A stretch of DNA of 64,000 bases, taken from Austropuccinia psidii (taxonomy: Eukaryota; Basidiomycota; Pucciniomycetes; Pucciniales; Sphaerophragmiaceae). The stretch is from the NCBI GenBank assembly GCA_023105745.1, contig JALGQZ010000003.1:47200196-47264195 (forward strand), given 5' to 3'. How positions within the stretch are numbered: position 1 is the stretch's first letter; each line of letters opens with the position of its first letter. This document shows positions 22,349-33,617 of the stretch, one piece after another. Below the pieces are notes generated by a model. It saw only the letters and a list, made by a program, of their open reading frames with translations, had not been told where the DNA came from and ran no database searches. The position numbers and the translations under genes were made by a program.

Positions 22349-23353
22349 AAGACACACCTGTGGACACAGAACTGTTATTGTGGGATACCATTATAGCTAC
22401 ATGTGGTGTTACCACAATTATCATTAGTGATAGGGACCCACAGTTAACATCAGAATTCTAGACTAACATATATGATATTCTTGGGACTAAAATTGAATTT
22501 TCTACAGATCACCATCCACAGAAAGATGGCCTAGCTGAAAGGATGATCCAACAAATCAAGTACATCATCATCAGATTTTATGCATATGGAATGGAAGACA
22601 AGGAAAAGGAAGCATATACCCATGACTGGGTTACACTTGTACACAAAATCAAACTGTCTCATAACACAAGTCAGCACTCTACCACAGGAAAATCAACCTC
22701 ACTGTTAAAGAAAGGGTGGCATCCCTTAATGCCTGTGGATCACTTGAAGAAAAATCTTCCCACTATCTTCCCCAAAGCCAAATACTTCCATGATATGAGG
22801 AAGAGGGAATGTGATAGAGCTGCTAGATGCATAGCTGACGCTAAAAATACAACAAAAACAGCTATGTCAAGACACACAAGGAACCAGACTTTGGAGAAGG
22901 GGACCAAGTGTTGGTGTCTACCCTGAGTTTCAACAACCTCAAAGACCCAAAGAACATTAGAGAATGATCTATGGGACATTTACTGTAATTAGATTGATAG
23001 GGAAAAATTCAGTGGAGGTCAGACTCACAGAAGAATTCTCTACAAAACACCCCATGTTCCCATTGAGTTTAGTCAAACATTACAATAAAACAGTAGAGGA
23101 TAGGTTCCCCTTCAGAATCAAGAGCCAAACTCCACAGGACATAGTGGAAGTAGAGGACTCCCCTGGCCCAGTGAAAAAGATCATTAAGGCCAAGAAGATC
23201 ACACTCAATGGCAAAGACCAAAGAAAATATTTGGTCATATTTAAGAACCAAACAGCTTATAAAGATAAATGTTTGTCAGAAGATGAAATAGCAGATGGTG
23301 ACCTTTACCTCAGAAGATTCAGAGCCTCTAGGAGTTCTGCGAAGTCTCATTAA
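22349..23353 (+). pseudogene. pol: Integrase C-terminal half and chromodomain tail (element B, G1)
   Basis: Starts in the integrase core at the DTA..L segment, continues through ISDRDP (about 22418-22440, second catalytic Asp) and DGLAERMIQ (about 22520-22550, catalytic Glu). It then follows ORF 22543-22926 and ORF 22964-23353. The latter holds the GPF/Y module (altered to IYGTFTVIRLIGKNSVEVRL) and ends with KYLVIFKNQTAYKDK ... LRRFRASR, a chromodomain-like tail thought to guide integration. A frameshift near 22920-22960 separates the ORFs. The 5' part of this element is absent from the window. Confidence 0.88.
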
Positions 23354-23364
23354 TGATAATCCTT

Positions 23365-23380
23365 TTTTAGAGGGAGGGTA
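23365..23380 (+). other. Polypurine tract, element B
   Basis: TTTTTAGAGGGAGGGT just before the 3' LTR, the same as at 61231-61246 in element C. Confidence 0.75.
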
Positions 23381-24797
23381 TTTCAGCCTGTGACTCAAAA
23401 CCAGAGCACAAGCATGACAGCCAAAATACAATAAACCACTGGTAGAGTAAAATACCAACAAAATATTGAACTGAGCCAAAAAAGCTCAAAAGGTATCAAA
23501 ATAAACAGAAAAATCACCTTTTTACAGATATAAAAGTCCCATAACTGTTGGACAAAGAATAAGAATGCTATTCAGGCTCAAAGCAGTTGCTGAGCATAAA
23601 CCTTAATTTTAACCTATCATATAAAATCCAGAGAAAGAGGCTGAAACCAATATCATTGGTGTTCAGATTTAAGCCCTGAGGAAAGGATATTTAATGGTAC
23701 TAGCCAAACTGACCTAGAATCACAATTACAGAGTTCATGGCCAAATTAAAGCCAAATCAGGATAAATAAAATATTCATCTCCCTTCTAGCTTCTACAGCT
23801 TTAATGTGAGATAACTAAAGTGGGGTTGTTTTGGAAAGGGCAAAATCAGGTCTATATGATGGTACTATCTATCTTCCCATAACCCATCCAGAACCAAACA
23901 TATGAGGCAGATAAGTCTCATACAGGTTTTGAGAAAAATCCATATTTAGATAATGGGAATGAAGGATGGTATAGCCTTTCCATATTTAATGATACCCATA
24001 TCAAATCAGGTAAAAATGTGTAGAATTCATCCAGGGATATAAAAAAGGAACAAACTTTGAGCTAAATATCTTGAAAACTGCCAATATTCTTGCAGTTTTG
24101 AGGTTAAAATATCACAGTTGGGCCAGTACACCTTTACTCTGGGATACATTCCCATATTGTTGAATATGAGGCTTCAAGTAGATGAAGGAGCCTGGTTATC
24201 CTTAAATAACTCATAGTTTGTTCAACAACGGGGTCCCATACAGTATCTGTACAGCATTCTATGCATAATTCATCTCAGAAGAGTGCTGTGTGTTCCCCAA
24301 ATGAAACTTTTCAGCCTGTATTGGTGAAAACTGCCCATATGTAGCTTCAAAACCACAAATGAGCCCAATAAAGTCTATAAAGCCATTGTGGAAATCACAA
24401 GACATTCCTTGGAAGTGAAAAATCTTCCCTTCCTCTATGTGAAATGGTCTAGAGGACCTTTTGACCAAGTTTCAGGATAAAAAGGGACTTTTCTCTGCCT
24501 AAAAGAGGAATCCCTATCCTGCTCTTGAACTCCACATAGTACAGCTTTTTACCAACAGTTATACTTTTGGAAAATAATCAGGTATAACCATAATGGTAGT
24601 TATTGTAGCATTTATTCTAATAATCTGATTGATAAATCTGCACCCAGGGTTTTCAACAGTGCTTTCCACTCCTATTCCTCATTATTAAATCGCTGAATAT
24701 CAATATGAAACTTTTTTCAGCATTATTATTTGTGTAAAAGTCAGATTGAAAGCTGTAAACTAATTTTTCATCAATTTATCATAGACTACACCTGACA
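23381..24797 (+). repeat. 3' LTR of element B (G1 family)
   Basis: 1417 bp, from TTTCAGCCTGTGACTC (first bases mutated from TGTCAG) to ACACCTGACA. It is more diverged from the A and C LTRs than those are from each other: the 17-bp palindrome is decayed here. Confidence 0.88.
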
Positions 24798-25600
24798 AAG
24801 TAATAGAGAGGATTAGTTAAGTGCTCATATGGGAAGCCTTACAAGAAACCAGTTATAACCAATGAGCCTTTGCATAAGAAACCAATTCACATACCAAAAT
24901 CAATTTCACCCAAGCTCTTGAAGTATTCAGGGAAAGAATGAGGAATTGAATAACTGAGAAAACCCCCTAAAGCTACACAAGCCCCAGTTTTGTATGGCCA
25001 AATCAAATAGAAAAATAAAAGTTTCAAATGGCCCTCAAGAGCTGAAAAAAGTGATAAAGGCCACTGGATTACCATTTCACTTTGATCAAGCAAAGATGCA
25101 TTCTAAGGAGGAGAATTTTATGGACTAGGTGACAGCATGGGAGGATAGCATGAATGATAATTGTCTGTCAAAGACCCTTGACCACTTCTTAAACATCTCT
25201 CTGAAGAATGAAGTGAAAAAGATTAACCCAAGAAGCCACTGACTCAGTATAAGTATACCTAGAACAAATAATCTTCATACTCTAAGAGGAAAAGAACAAT
25301 GATGTAGGAATTATCATTCATTTTGAAGTAATAAAGGTCTCAGAAAATCTTCATTGCCAAGAAGCATATCAGAAAGCCCCCAATAAAAATACTCATATTG
25401 GAATATGCCATAATTTTAGAAATGATCTTATTTTGGTTTGAAGAAGCAGGACCCACTGTATCAGGATCAAAATTTTCCAGATACGTTCCAGCTTTGGACA
25501 TAGTAGGGCATTTTGTAACATTCAAAGCAAGAAACGTCTGCCAAAAAACAATTAAACAAAAATTCAAAACTGGCCAGGAAGTTCAAAAATAAATGAAATA
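24798..25600 (+). pseudogene. pol: Reverse-transcriptase remnant of another gypsy lineage
   Basis: ORF 25398-25592 reads EEAGPTVSGSKFSR, then ALDIVGHFVTFKAR. This is the RT segment after the catalytic YxDD in the large basidiomycete gypsy lineage (EEAG.TVSG.K followed by VVGH..T..GR), quite unlike the G1/G2 wording (ALGHKVSG). Upstream, 24830-24930 reads YKKPVIT...KKPIHIPKS, possibly the pre-RT linker of the same lineage. No intact catalytic motif is visible. Left edge is the B LTR, right edge an L4 fragment. Confidence 0.55.
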
Positions 25601-25639
25601 GGTATCTTAATATTCAAAATATCCTATCCAAATATATTC

Positions 25640-26002
25640 AGGGTCTTGAAATAATAATATGGAGTAAAACATCAAATTCTTAAGTGTTTTCCTCAATTGT
25701 GTGTAATTATTTTGAAGAATTATTAGCCATTGCTATTTTGAAAAAGAATTATTGCCTAAAACAATTTGATATAATTCTTGAAGAAACTTTATTATTCATC
25801 ATTATTTAAAATTACTGACTTAAAAAATTAATTATGACCATTGTGAGAGATTCTAGTGTATAAGAATTAAATGAAATGATTAATACTTGAATTATTTGTT
25901 TGAAGTCATAATTAATATATTGTTTATATTTCATATAAACAGTTGAATTACTACTCTTGATTTATAGTAATATTATTAAGGGTTTCATGGAAAAATCTTA
26001 AA
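25640..26002 (-). repeat. L4 LTR fragment, probable 3' LTR of element F
   Basis: The reverse complement follows the first roughly 350 bases of L4 (TTTAAGATTTTTCCATGAAACC ... with the CATAATATT and TTCTTGAAGAAA blocks), ending at 26002. It is cut off at about 25640. Strongly decayed. Confidence 0.65.
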
Positions 26003-26762
26003 TAAATATTCATTTTAGATACCATGTTCCCACATAAATTTCCTCAATTAAGTGTCTCAAAAATTGCAATTAAAACTCCTCTTGGAGAAATCTCTCCTTC
26101 ATACTTAAGTATATCTTTTAAATTTCATTTTGTGATGAGGATTTACTGTTGGGAGGAGCACCAATATTCATAATTTTATTGCTTTATACTAATATATATT
26201 ACAGCAATATAATTCTAATGTTTTTCTCCATAAGCCCCCAAATTTCAAATTATACAATAATAATTCCTGATTAAAATTTGGGAGAAATTAAAAGGACTGG
26301 TTTTCTATCAAATCTGAAAATCCATAACTTACAGTTTTGACTGTTACCCAATGTTTTAAGTTAACTGAAATTGTGCAAAAAGCTCACAAAACATTTTCAA
26401 AAGTCTCTAAGGATTTTCATACTAAGTATTCTGTTTTATAAAAATTAACAGCAAACCTTTTCTGTAGTATTGGCAAAAACCAGCCATTTTGATTCAAAAA
26501 AGGCTTCAATTATTACATTATTTTATTTTATTCAAAAAATGTGTTTCTGAGTTCTGGGGAGAAAATAAGTTGTTTGTTTTTTTCTTATTCTTTGCATCAT
26601 CTTTTTTCTCTTTTCAGAATGTTTTCATTTTATAGGTAGTTTAATTAAACTTTCAGAAAGAAATGAAAGATTCCAACCAGCATTTCAAAATACATCTACA
26701 AACTCTAACTGTGTGAATAAAGTTGTTATTATGATTTTGTGTAGCTCTATGTAATCACTTAC
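26003..26762. other. Internal sequence of element F, left part
   Basis: AT-rich, no ORF I can support on either strand. Confidence 0.5.
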
Positions 26763-28662
26763 AAGAATATTTGTCTATGAAACTCATCATAATATTACTA
26801 TTAGTCAAGAGTACTATGAATATTTGTATGACATATAACACATAAGATTATTATCAACACAAGTAAAGGATTTATTTGACATTTTATAAAATACTGGTAG
26901 CTATAATAGTAAGAACCAATTCTCTACACGACTCAATTACAAGAAGTATCATTAATAAAACATGTTATCAGTATAATATGAGATTATTTTAGTTAATACT
27001 CATATTTTACAAGAACAATTTCTCTTAATTCTTGAAGAAAGCTACAAATTTTAAGAAAGAAATCTCAGAATTAATCAAAAACCTATTAATACTCCAAAAA
27101 TACCTTGAAAATGATTGGATGAGTGATTTGAAAGATTATTTGGGGATTTAAAAAATCAAAATCTATTTATAAAAGTAATACAACATTATAACATTAAATC
27201 ACTATTGGAAAAAGCTTATTTCTTTGATTTAAAATCTTTCTAATTCGATTTGGAAAGATTTCAAACATTTAAGAAAAGATTTTAACTGATACCTACTTGT
27301 TGGTACTAATGATAAGATTGAACAATAAGATGATTTGTAAAGCACAGCAAGAGTAGGCTTCTTTGAAGTCTAAAACAGCTCACAGAGGTGTGCCATGGAG
27401 AAAACCAAAAAATAGTAAGTGGGAAACCAGTTAACTTCATTGGCTTAATTATTATAAGACCTGTAGTCATGTGTAATTATTGTGATCAATTGCTTAAGTC
27501 ATTTTAGGTGACTAACAACCCCTCCATGGTTAAGAAATAAAGGAGTAAAAAATGTAAATCTTCCTTTATTTTAAAATAAGGAGTCATTTCTAAAATTTGT
27601 CATTGTTATTCAAAATCTCATCACAGGTTGTATTTTCTGTGAATTTTTGAAGATTTGGGGTTTCACATGAAATCATCAAAAATGGACTTTAAGTAAAGAT
27701 TTCAATTTTAACTATAAAGTACTAACTATTTTTTTTTCAGTATGGATTATTCCCTTTTCCATTGGTACTTATATCCTTAGAAGGACTCATTAAGCATTGA
27801 ATTTTTAATCAGTTTTGACATTTTTATCTCATTTCTACATAGAAAGGCCCTTCCATGAGGCACCTTCATGGATACTAGTCCAGAGAAGGTTTGAAGCAAT
27901 CTTTTTGGGTTTGTCCATGGAGGATAATTTATAATTTTAATGTTTACAGAAGTCAGAGTTGCTTATTACCTCCTTGTCACATCAAAATAGCAATTTATTT
28001 GTTCTTTTAATATGATATAATGAGATTTTGACTGGGTAAAATGTTTTCAAAAAGGTTGTAAAAGACAAATTAGGCCATGACCAGCCATGAATCCAATATT
28101 TAAAGCTTTGAACCACTCAGAGGCCTCAGAAGCTGGGTATACTGGCTCTCCTTTATGTCTTTTGCCCCCTTACCTACTTTCATGTCAAAAAGTAATTCAG
28201 GCTTCACAGCTGATATCCGCTATGGTTTTATAAAAACTTTATATAAGAATAAAGTATTTTTAAGTGCCAAAATCATGCATAACACTATCATTAGTGTATA
28301 TGTAAGATGGGATTTCTCAAATATCCATCATTTTGGTGTGAAATTGAGTAAATCAAAAATTTTCACAATTCTTTTATGGGGTATTGATGATGTGGTGTTA
28401 AATTTTTTTCTATATTACCACCTCATAGAGTTAATTTAAGCATATTCCTTCTGTGGAGCTACTTCAGGAAAATGTTTTTGTAGAATCCAAATCTGGCATT
28501 GAATCCATGCGTTTACTTCCAAAAAAAGCTATTAATCTTTTCTTGAATAAAAATGATGAATTTTGCATATATGCACTAATTATGAATTGTGCAAATTTCA
28601 AAAGTCATTTTTGAATGAATAGTGGTCTACTTGGATATGTGAAGTATACCTAAAGGCTTTCA
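26763..28662 (+). mobile_element. Decayed L4 solo LTR in element F
   Basis: About 1900 bp collinear with L4 from the CTATGAAACTCATCATAATA block (26775 onward) to ATACCTAAAGGCTTTCA (28662). The flanks CTTAC (26758-26762) and TTTAC (28663-28667) differ by one transition. It is clearly older than the L4 copies at 13952 and 53672. Confidence 0.82.
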
Positions 28663-30286
28663 TTTACCCTTGAGCTACCCAAAAAATGAATTAAAAATCA
28701 TTCTTTAGGAGCTGGGAAATAGTAATTTTTTGAAACAAAATTATCAGTTTTCAGCTTTGAAACTACAATATTAATTGTCCAACCAGATCAAGAGACAGAT
28801 TTAGCCCCTCAAGCAGCTTCCAGAAAGGGCTAGAGGAATTTTTCAGCAGGGAACTAAGTAAAGAAGGGAAAAATCAGTAAATGAACCAAATATTGACAAC
28901 TTATGCAATTCCGAAGCCAATGAAAACCTTTCCCTTAAAATGGCTCTTCAGCCACAGAAAAAAGACTAGTGAAAGCTTCAAAATACTGCAAGGAAGCATA
29001 AAATGATATAATTCAAAAACAAGGTAATCAGATTATGGGACATCTATGGAGAAACTGCATTAACTCCTACCTAACTGCAAGGAATTATCTGGGTCATAAA
29101 TGAGCTTTCAAGTTTTTGAATAGATAGAATTCATTGTTTTATAGGAATAATATTGTGCTTCTGAAATCATATTGAATGTGAAACAACACAAAGACATCAT
29201 AACATTCCAAAAAAGCCCTCTCATGGCCAGAAAGCAAGGCAAAGCACAGAGAAAGGGAAAGGGAAAGGAACCATAAAGTAAGCCATTCATTCAGGGCTAA
29301 ATAATGCCAAATACTAAACAGGATTCAATTTAACTGGTTTCTTATGAAAGGTTCAGGACCATGATGCAAAGGCAAGAAAGGAGGAAGTCAGAACAATGTA
29401 TCAAGAGAAATTTTCAATATTCTAAAGAGTTTCCCAGCTTTTCATTGAGAAATATATGATTTAAAAAGAGAAAATTTTGATGCAAACTCAAATTGGTTTA
29501 AAAAACTTAAGCCTAATAACCAAAGTTTCAGAAAAACCTATAAAGATACGTCATATTGAAGAAAACATTTGAGAACACATAAGTAAGTGAATACCGGTAA
29601 ATCAATTTAAAAAAATGCATCATTTTTAAGCATACAGGAACTAACAAAATATCTCCTAAGCTCAAGATTGATTACATGATTGAAGCAAGAGTACATAAAT
29701 AAATTATTATCATTAAAGAAGAAAAGAAAGATATCCTTACTAATATCAAAAATATTATTTTCTAAAGTAGAGATAGTCTCGGACAATGGAAAGTATAATC
29801 AGGATATTTTTTTATGAGAAGGAACACTGAAAGATCAATTGAAGAGGATATTGTCCATATATTTAAAGAAGTAACCACTCAAAAAATTGAGTTCCAGAAG
29901 TATAAGTCTTAACCACAGGTTTAGAGCATGTGGGAAAAATTGTGCAGATAAATTCTAAAGATAATGGTCTGGTAATCTGGATAATCAATATGCAAACACA
30001 GAAAGAAATTGCCAAATTACCACACATTCAGATGATACATTTGTAAAAAGAGGGGAAATAAATGAAACTTAAATATACAGGGACATATGAAGATAAGAAT
30101 GATACAGCTAAAGAAAACTAAAGCTATGAATAAGAAATGTTTCCTGAGTCTTACCTACCACATATAAGTAATAATTGTCTTAATTTTTCAAAAATTGAAG
30201 ATTCACAAATCATGAAGACCAAACAAAAGAGAGGACAAGGTATAACAATGGAAATTCCCGTAGAAGAGGAAGGGTTGTTGAAGCCC
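28663..30286. other. Internal sequence of element F, right part
   Basis: No domain recognised. In one plus-strand frame at about 30200-30285 it reads a basic Arg/Gly/Asn-rich stretch (ERTRYNNGNSRRRGRVVEAQ) that could be a nucleocapsid remnant. Stops interrupt all frames every 20-40 codons. Confidence 0.45.
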
Positions 30287-31158
30287 AAACCTAAAAGCCT
30301 TTAGTTATATTTTGAATACCTAAATATGCCAAAATTACTTTATGAGTAAAATTTGGAATATGGAAAATCCACAAGTCTTGTGAATATCCAAATGCATCAT
30401 CTTCCATAAAGAAAAAAATAAATACCTTTTTGTGAAGAATTCAGTCAATAGATTTAACACCATATTTGAGTTCTACAAGAAAATCACATAGGAAAATCCA
30501 TGAGGTGAATCAGATTAAATTAACCCTAAGTGGTAATAATAAAGAGAATAATTCAACAGCTAATCATAAATACCCCATAAATGATCTTGTAAATTTTTTT
30601 GTTGCCCTTTTAAACAAAAAGAATGGAATTCTGAAAAATCCTATATTACATCTAAGCTAAAATAAGTACTATTCATGTTTTTAACACATGCAGTTACCTT
30701 AATGTACATAGAGTATTGTTAAAGCCATAATAGATATTGGTCCTGAAGGCAGAATTACTATTTTGACATGAAAGATAGTAGAGGAGGACAAAAGAAATCA
30801 AAGAGAACCAGGGTACCCAGTCTCTGAGGCCTCTGAGGCACACCCAGAACAGGAGCCTGTATCACTAATTGATCCTGTCCAATATTAGTCTATCAAAACC
30901 CATTTTGAAACTTCTTTACTATGGAAAAGTGCCATAAAATATAAACAAACAAGAAAATAAGGTCCTATTTTAACATCTCAAGAAGGTAATAAGAATATTT
31001 GACTCCTGTAGGTTTTTTGATTACTTATGAGTTCTAATGCAAACACCAAAAATACTAAATTAAAACTCTTTCTCGGCTAGTATTAATAGATTTAATGTAT
31101 GGAGACCAGATGTTACTTTAATAATATTTTGCACCACATCAAAGTTCATAAACATTAC
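30287..31158 (-). repeat. L4 LTR, interrupted by element E
   Basis: The reverse complement contains the L4 3' half, including the GAGGCCTCAGAG block (30822-30833) and the LTR end at about 30287. It breaks at 31158/31159 where the E LTR starts. The rest should reappear beyond 64000. ATTAC (31154-31158) is the expected TSD copy of element E. Confidence 0.75.
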
Positions 31159-32957
31159 TGTGAGCTTTTGGGATATGACCAAATACCCAAAAAGTCAGAA
31201 AACACCTTTAAAAAACTCATTTTTATAACAAGAATCAAAAGTTAAAATATGAAATAAGTAAAAATTCCATAAAAAGGTATAGATTCTTGATTATCTCAGA
31301 AAAAAATCATTAAAAATTTTGAATGAATTATATCAATTAATTATTAAAAAAATTATTCCATATATGACATCTTTGTGTCATATATTTAAACAAATACTTA
31401 CTGCAATAACCTAGATATATGCAATTTTATGATCAGTGCATATATTAATGGTTCTTCTCTCATATACTTTGAATTAAACATAATGCAGAGCTCATTAGAA
31501 ACTAATTTACCACAAAATAATGGTAAGGATAAAGATATAAGCTTTATTTGGTAAGCTATCAACAAGGTTACAAAATATAATGGGACATCAGGAAAAATAG
31601 CAATATCTGTTGACCACTCAAGCTCCAAAGTAGTCGAAACTCAAAATTTAGTATATATTTAGATTTTACTAGCTTATACGTTAATAATGACATAATTTTA
31701 ATTATTAATTTGAAGGTATAACCCCTTGAAATCATGGTTTAGAGCTTAAAATAGCAAATTTTGACACAAAAGATTGATTACAAGAAAAATAATCACAAAT
31801 AGAGTATTGATGATGTAATGAAGTCCTCCTAGAGAATTAATAGAAACATACCAAGCTATCAGAATTCAAGCTCCAAGCTTTAGTAGCATGAATAACTTAA
31901 ATGTTATTAAGGATTAAAGTTAGGGATTAAAAATGATTATTCATGATCATTAACTCTAATATTAGTTCTATCTTAACAGTCAGGTAAGAGATATAACTGC
32001 TGGATATTGATAATTTTTTCATTATGTAAGACGTATTAGAGTGACAGGGACAATTTTAAAAAATGATGCAGTAATGAGACAAAAAGGTTTAATATTTATT
32101 TAATCATGACCAAAAGCTAGAATATTGATGAATTTTAGTGTATGAAATCAGTAAGCATCTACTAGAAGCTATTTGGTCACTAGGAGGAAGGATCTATATC
32201 ATAAACAGACCTTTTCTTCCTCTGTTTCCCCCTCAGACACATCAAATACAATAAAACATTAAATAAAAAGGTAATTTATTTGTTCTTTATATATGAAGCT
32301 CTTCCCTTATTAAATGAAAAAGGATGAATTTTGAAGTAAATAGGAGCTCTGATGTGATTACATAAGTATTTTGTTTTTTGTTGAAATTCTCATATAAATC
32401 TCCAAATCAACATACAAATAGTAAAATTTGCAATTATCTCTATCTTTTCATTATCAATACCGCTTCAATAAGCTGTATTTATATTAATAAGGATAAAAAA
32501 TATGCAAAATTATTATATCAACAGTTAAAAGTAACTTATTTTCTCTTATTATAATATTTTTTCTCTCTATTATTATTTTTAATAATTCTATAATTAACAT
32601 AAATAGTGTTGATATTAATTCATAACTTTAATTAGATTAATATTATTGTTAAAAATTGTAATTTGTTCTTACATAGAAATTTTCATTCATTTATTAATTG
32701 TTGGTAGCATGAGTAAATTGCCTTAAATATATTTATTTATTATTTATAAATATTTCTAATTTATGGTATTATTTTTAAAATATGTTTATATTATTATATT
32801 ATTTCTTGACAATATAATTAATGTTATTCCATTATTACAGTATATATTGATTATTAGAATCATCTTTGATCTTATTAATCCTTAAATTAGGACATTAATA
32901 GTACAATAAGTAAAATATTAGTAATTTTTACCCATTGTTTCATAGTCAAACCTTACA
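31159..32957 (+). repeat. 5' LTR of element E (G2 family)
   Basis: 1799 bp, TGTGAGCTTTTGGGATATGACC ... CATAGTCAAACCTTACA, collinear with the D 5' LTR but heavily diverged. Confidence 0.88.
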
Positions 32958-32977
32958 TTGGGGGGCCGGGCCATGGC
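32958..32977 (+). other. Primer-binding-site region, element E
   Basis: TTGGGGGGCCGGGCCATGGC follows the LTR, the decayed equivalent of 50029-50046. Confidence 0.6.
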
Positions 32978-33373
32978 ATTTCCTCTAAAGAACTTATAAA
33001 AAGATTCATACTTGGTTTATCCAACAATGAGTTCAATTTATAATAATAAAAATGTATAATAATTTCCTACTTATTTATTCTAAAATATCTTGAGGCATTT
33101 AGAAGGTGATTATATTGCCTTATATGTGGTTTTTTACATCCTTAGAATTTCAAAAAGATATATATAAATTCAAATTATATGTTAATTAAGTAGAAATCAT
33201 ATTATTCTTTATTATTCATCAATTAAAAAATGAAATAAAAAAAAATTGGCAAAATAAAAAATAAATCCATTTTTTTTTCACTTGTTTCTCTTAAATAAAA
33301 GATATCAATGCAATTTTTTATGTGGAAATTGTGATATTCTTACAAAAAACTCATATTTATTTGTCTCTTTCAG
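32978..33373 (+). other. 5' leader of element E
   Basis: AT-rich, no ORF of its own. It ends in a polypyrimidine-AG (TTTGTCTCTTTCAG, 33360-33373) that fits a 3' splice site just where the conserved leader frame opens. Confidence 0.5.
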
Positions 33374-33523
33374 TGTTTAAAGATAAACCAAAAGAGGAAA
33401 ATCAAATCACCGTTGAAAGACTGATGGAAGAAAATTGCCAAATTTCTTCAACACCAGTGTTTACTCAAGAAAGAAAAGTTAAGAAATTAGTTTTTCCAGG
33501 ACCCACAATTCAGGAATCTGAAT
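33374..33523 (+). pseudogene. gag: Gag leader exon (element E)
   Basis: About 50 codons: FKDKPKEENQITVERLMEEN, then KKLVFPGPTIQESE. It matches D 50524-50673, where an in-frame TGA interrupts the same frame. In E the frame is open here, so the conserved reading is credible. The donor site present in D (GAAG/GTGAGT) is lost in E (GAAT/CTGAG). Confidence 0.65.
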
Positions 33524-33617
33524 CTGAGAACCTCTCTTAAAAGCTCAATAAAAAAGATTTTTTTGGTGATTATTTCTAAATACTTTGTATACCTTATTTT
33601 CTCAAAATGACAACTAG

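Larger units (their letters stand above)
25640..31158 (-). mobile_element. Element F: old L4-flanked element, probably minus strand
   Basis: Inverted L4 sequence occurs at both ends (25640-26002 and 30287-31158), enclosing about 2.4 kb once the L4 solo LTR at 26763-28662 is removed. Next to the right-hand LTR, minus-strand sequence reads GGTTTGGGCTTC. This resembles the G1/G2 primer sites and supports the minus orientation. No pol domain is recognisable, so it is either non-autonomous or too decayed to read. Its right LTR is the target of element E. Confidence 0.5.
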
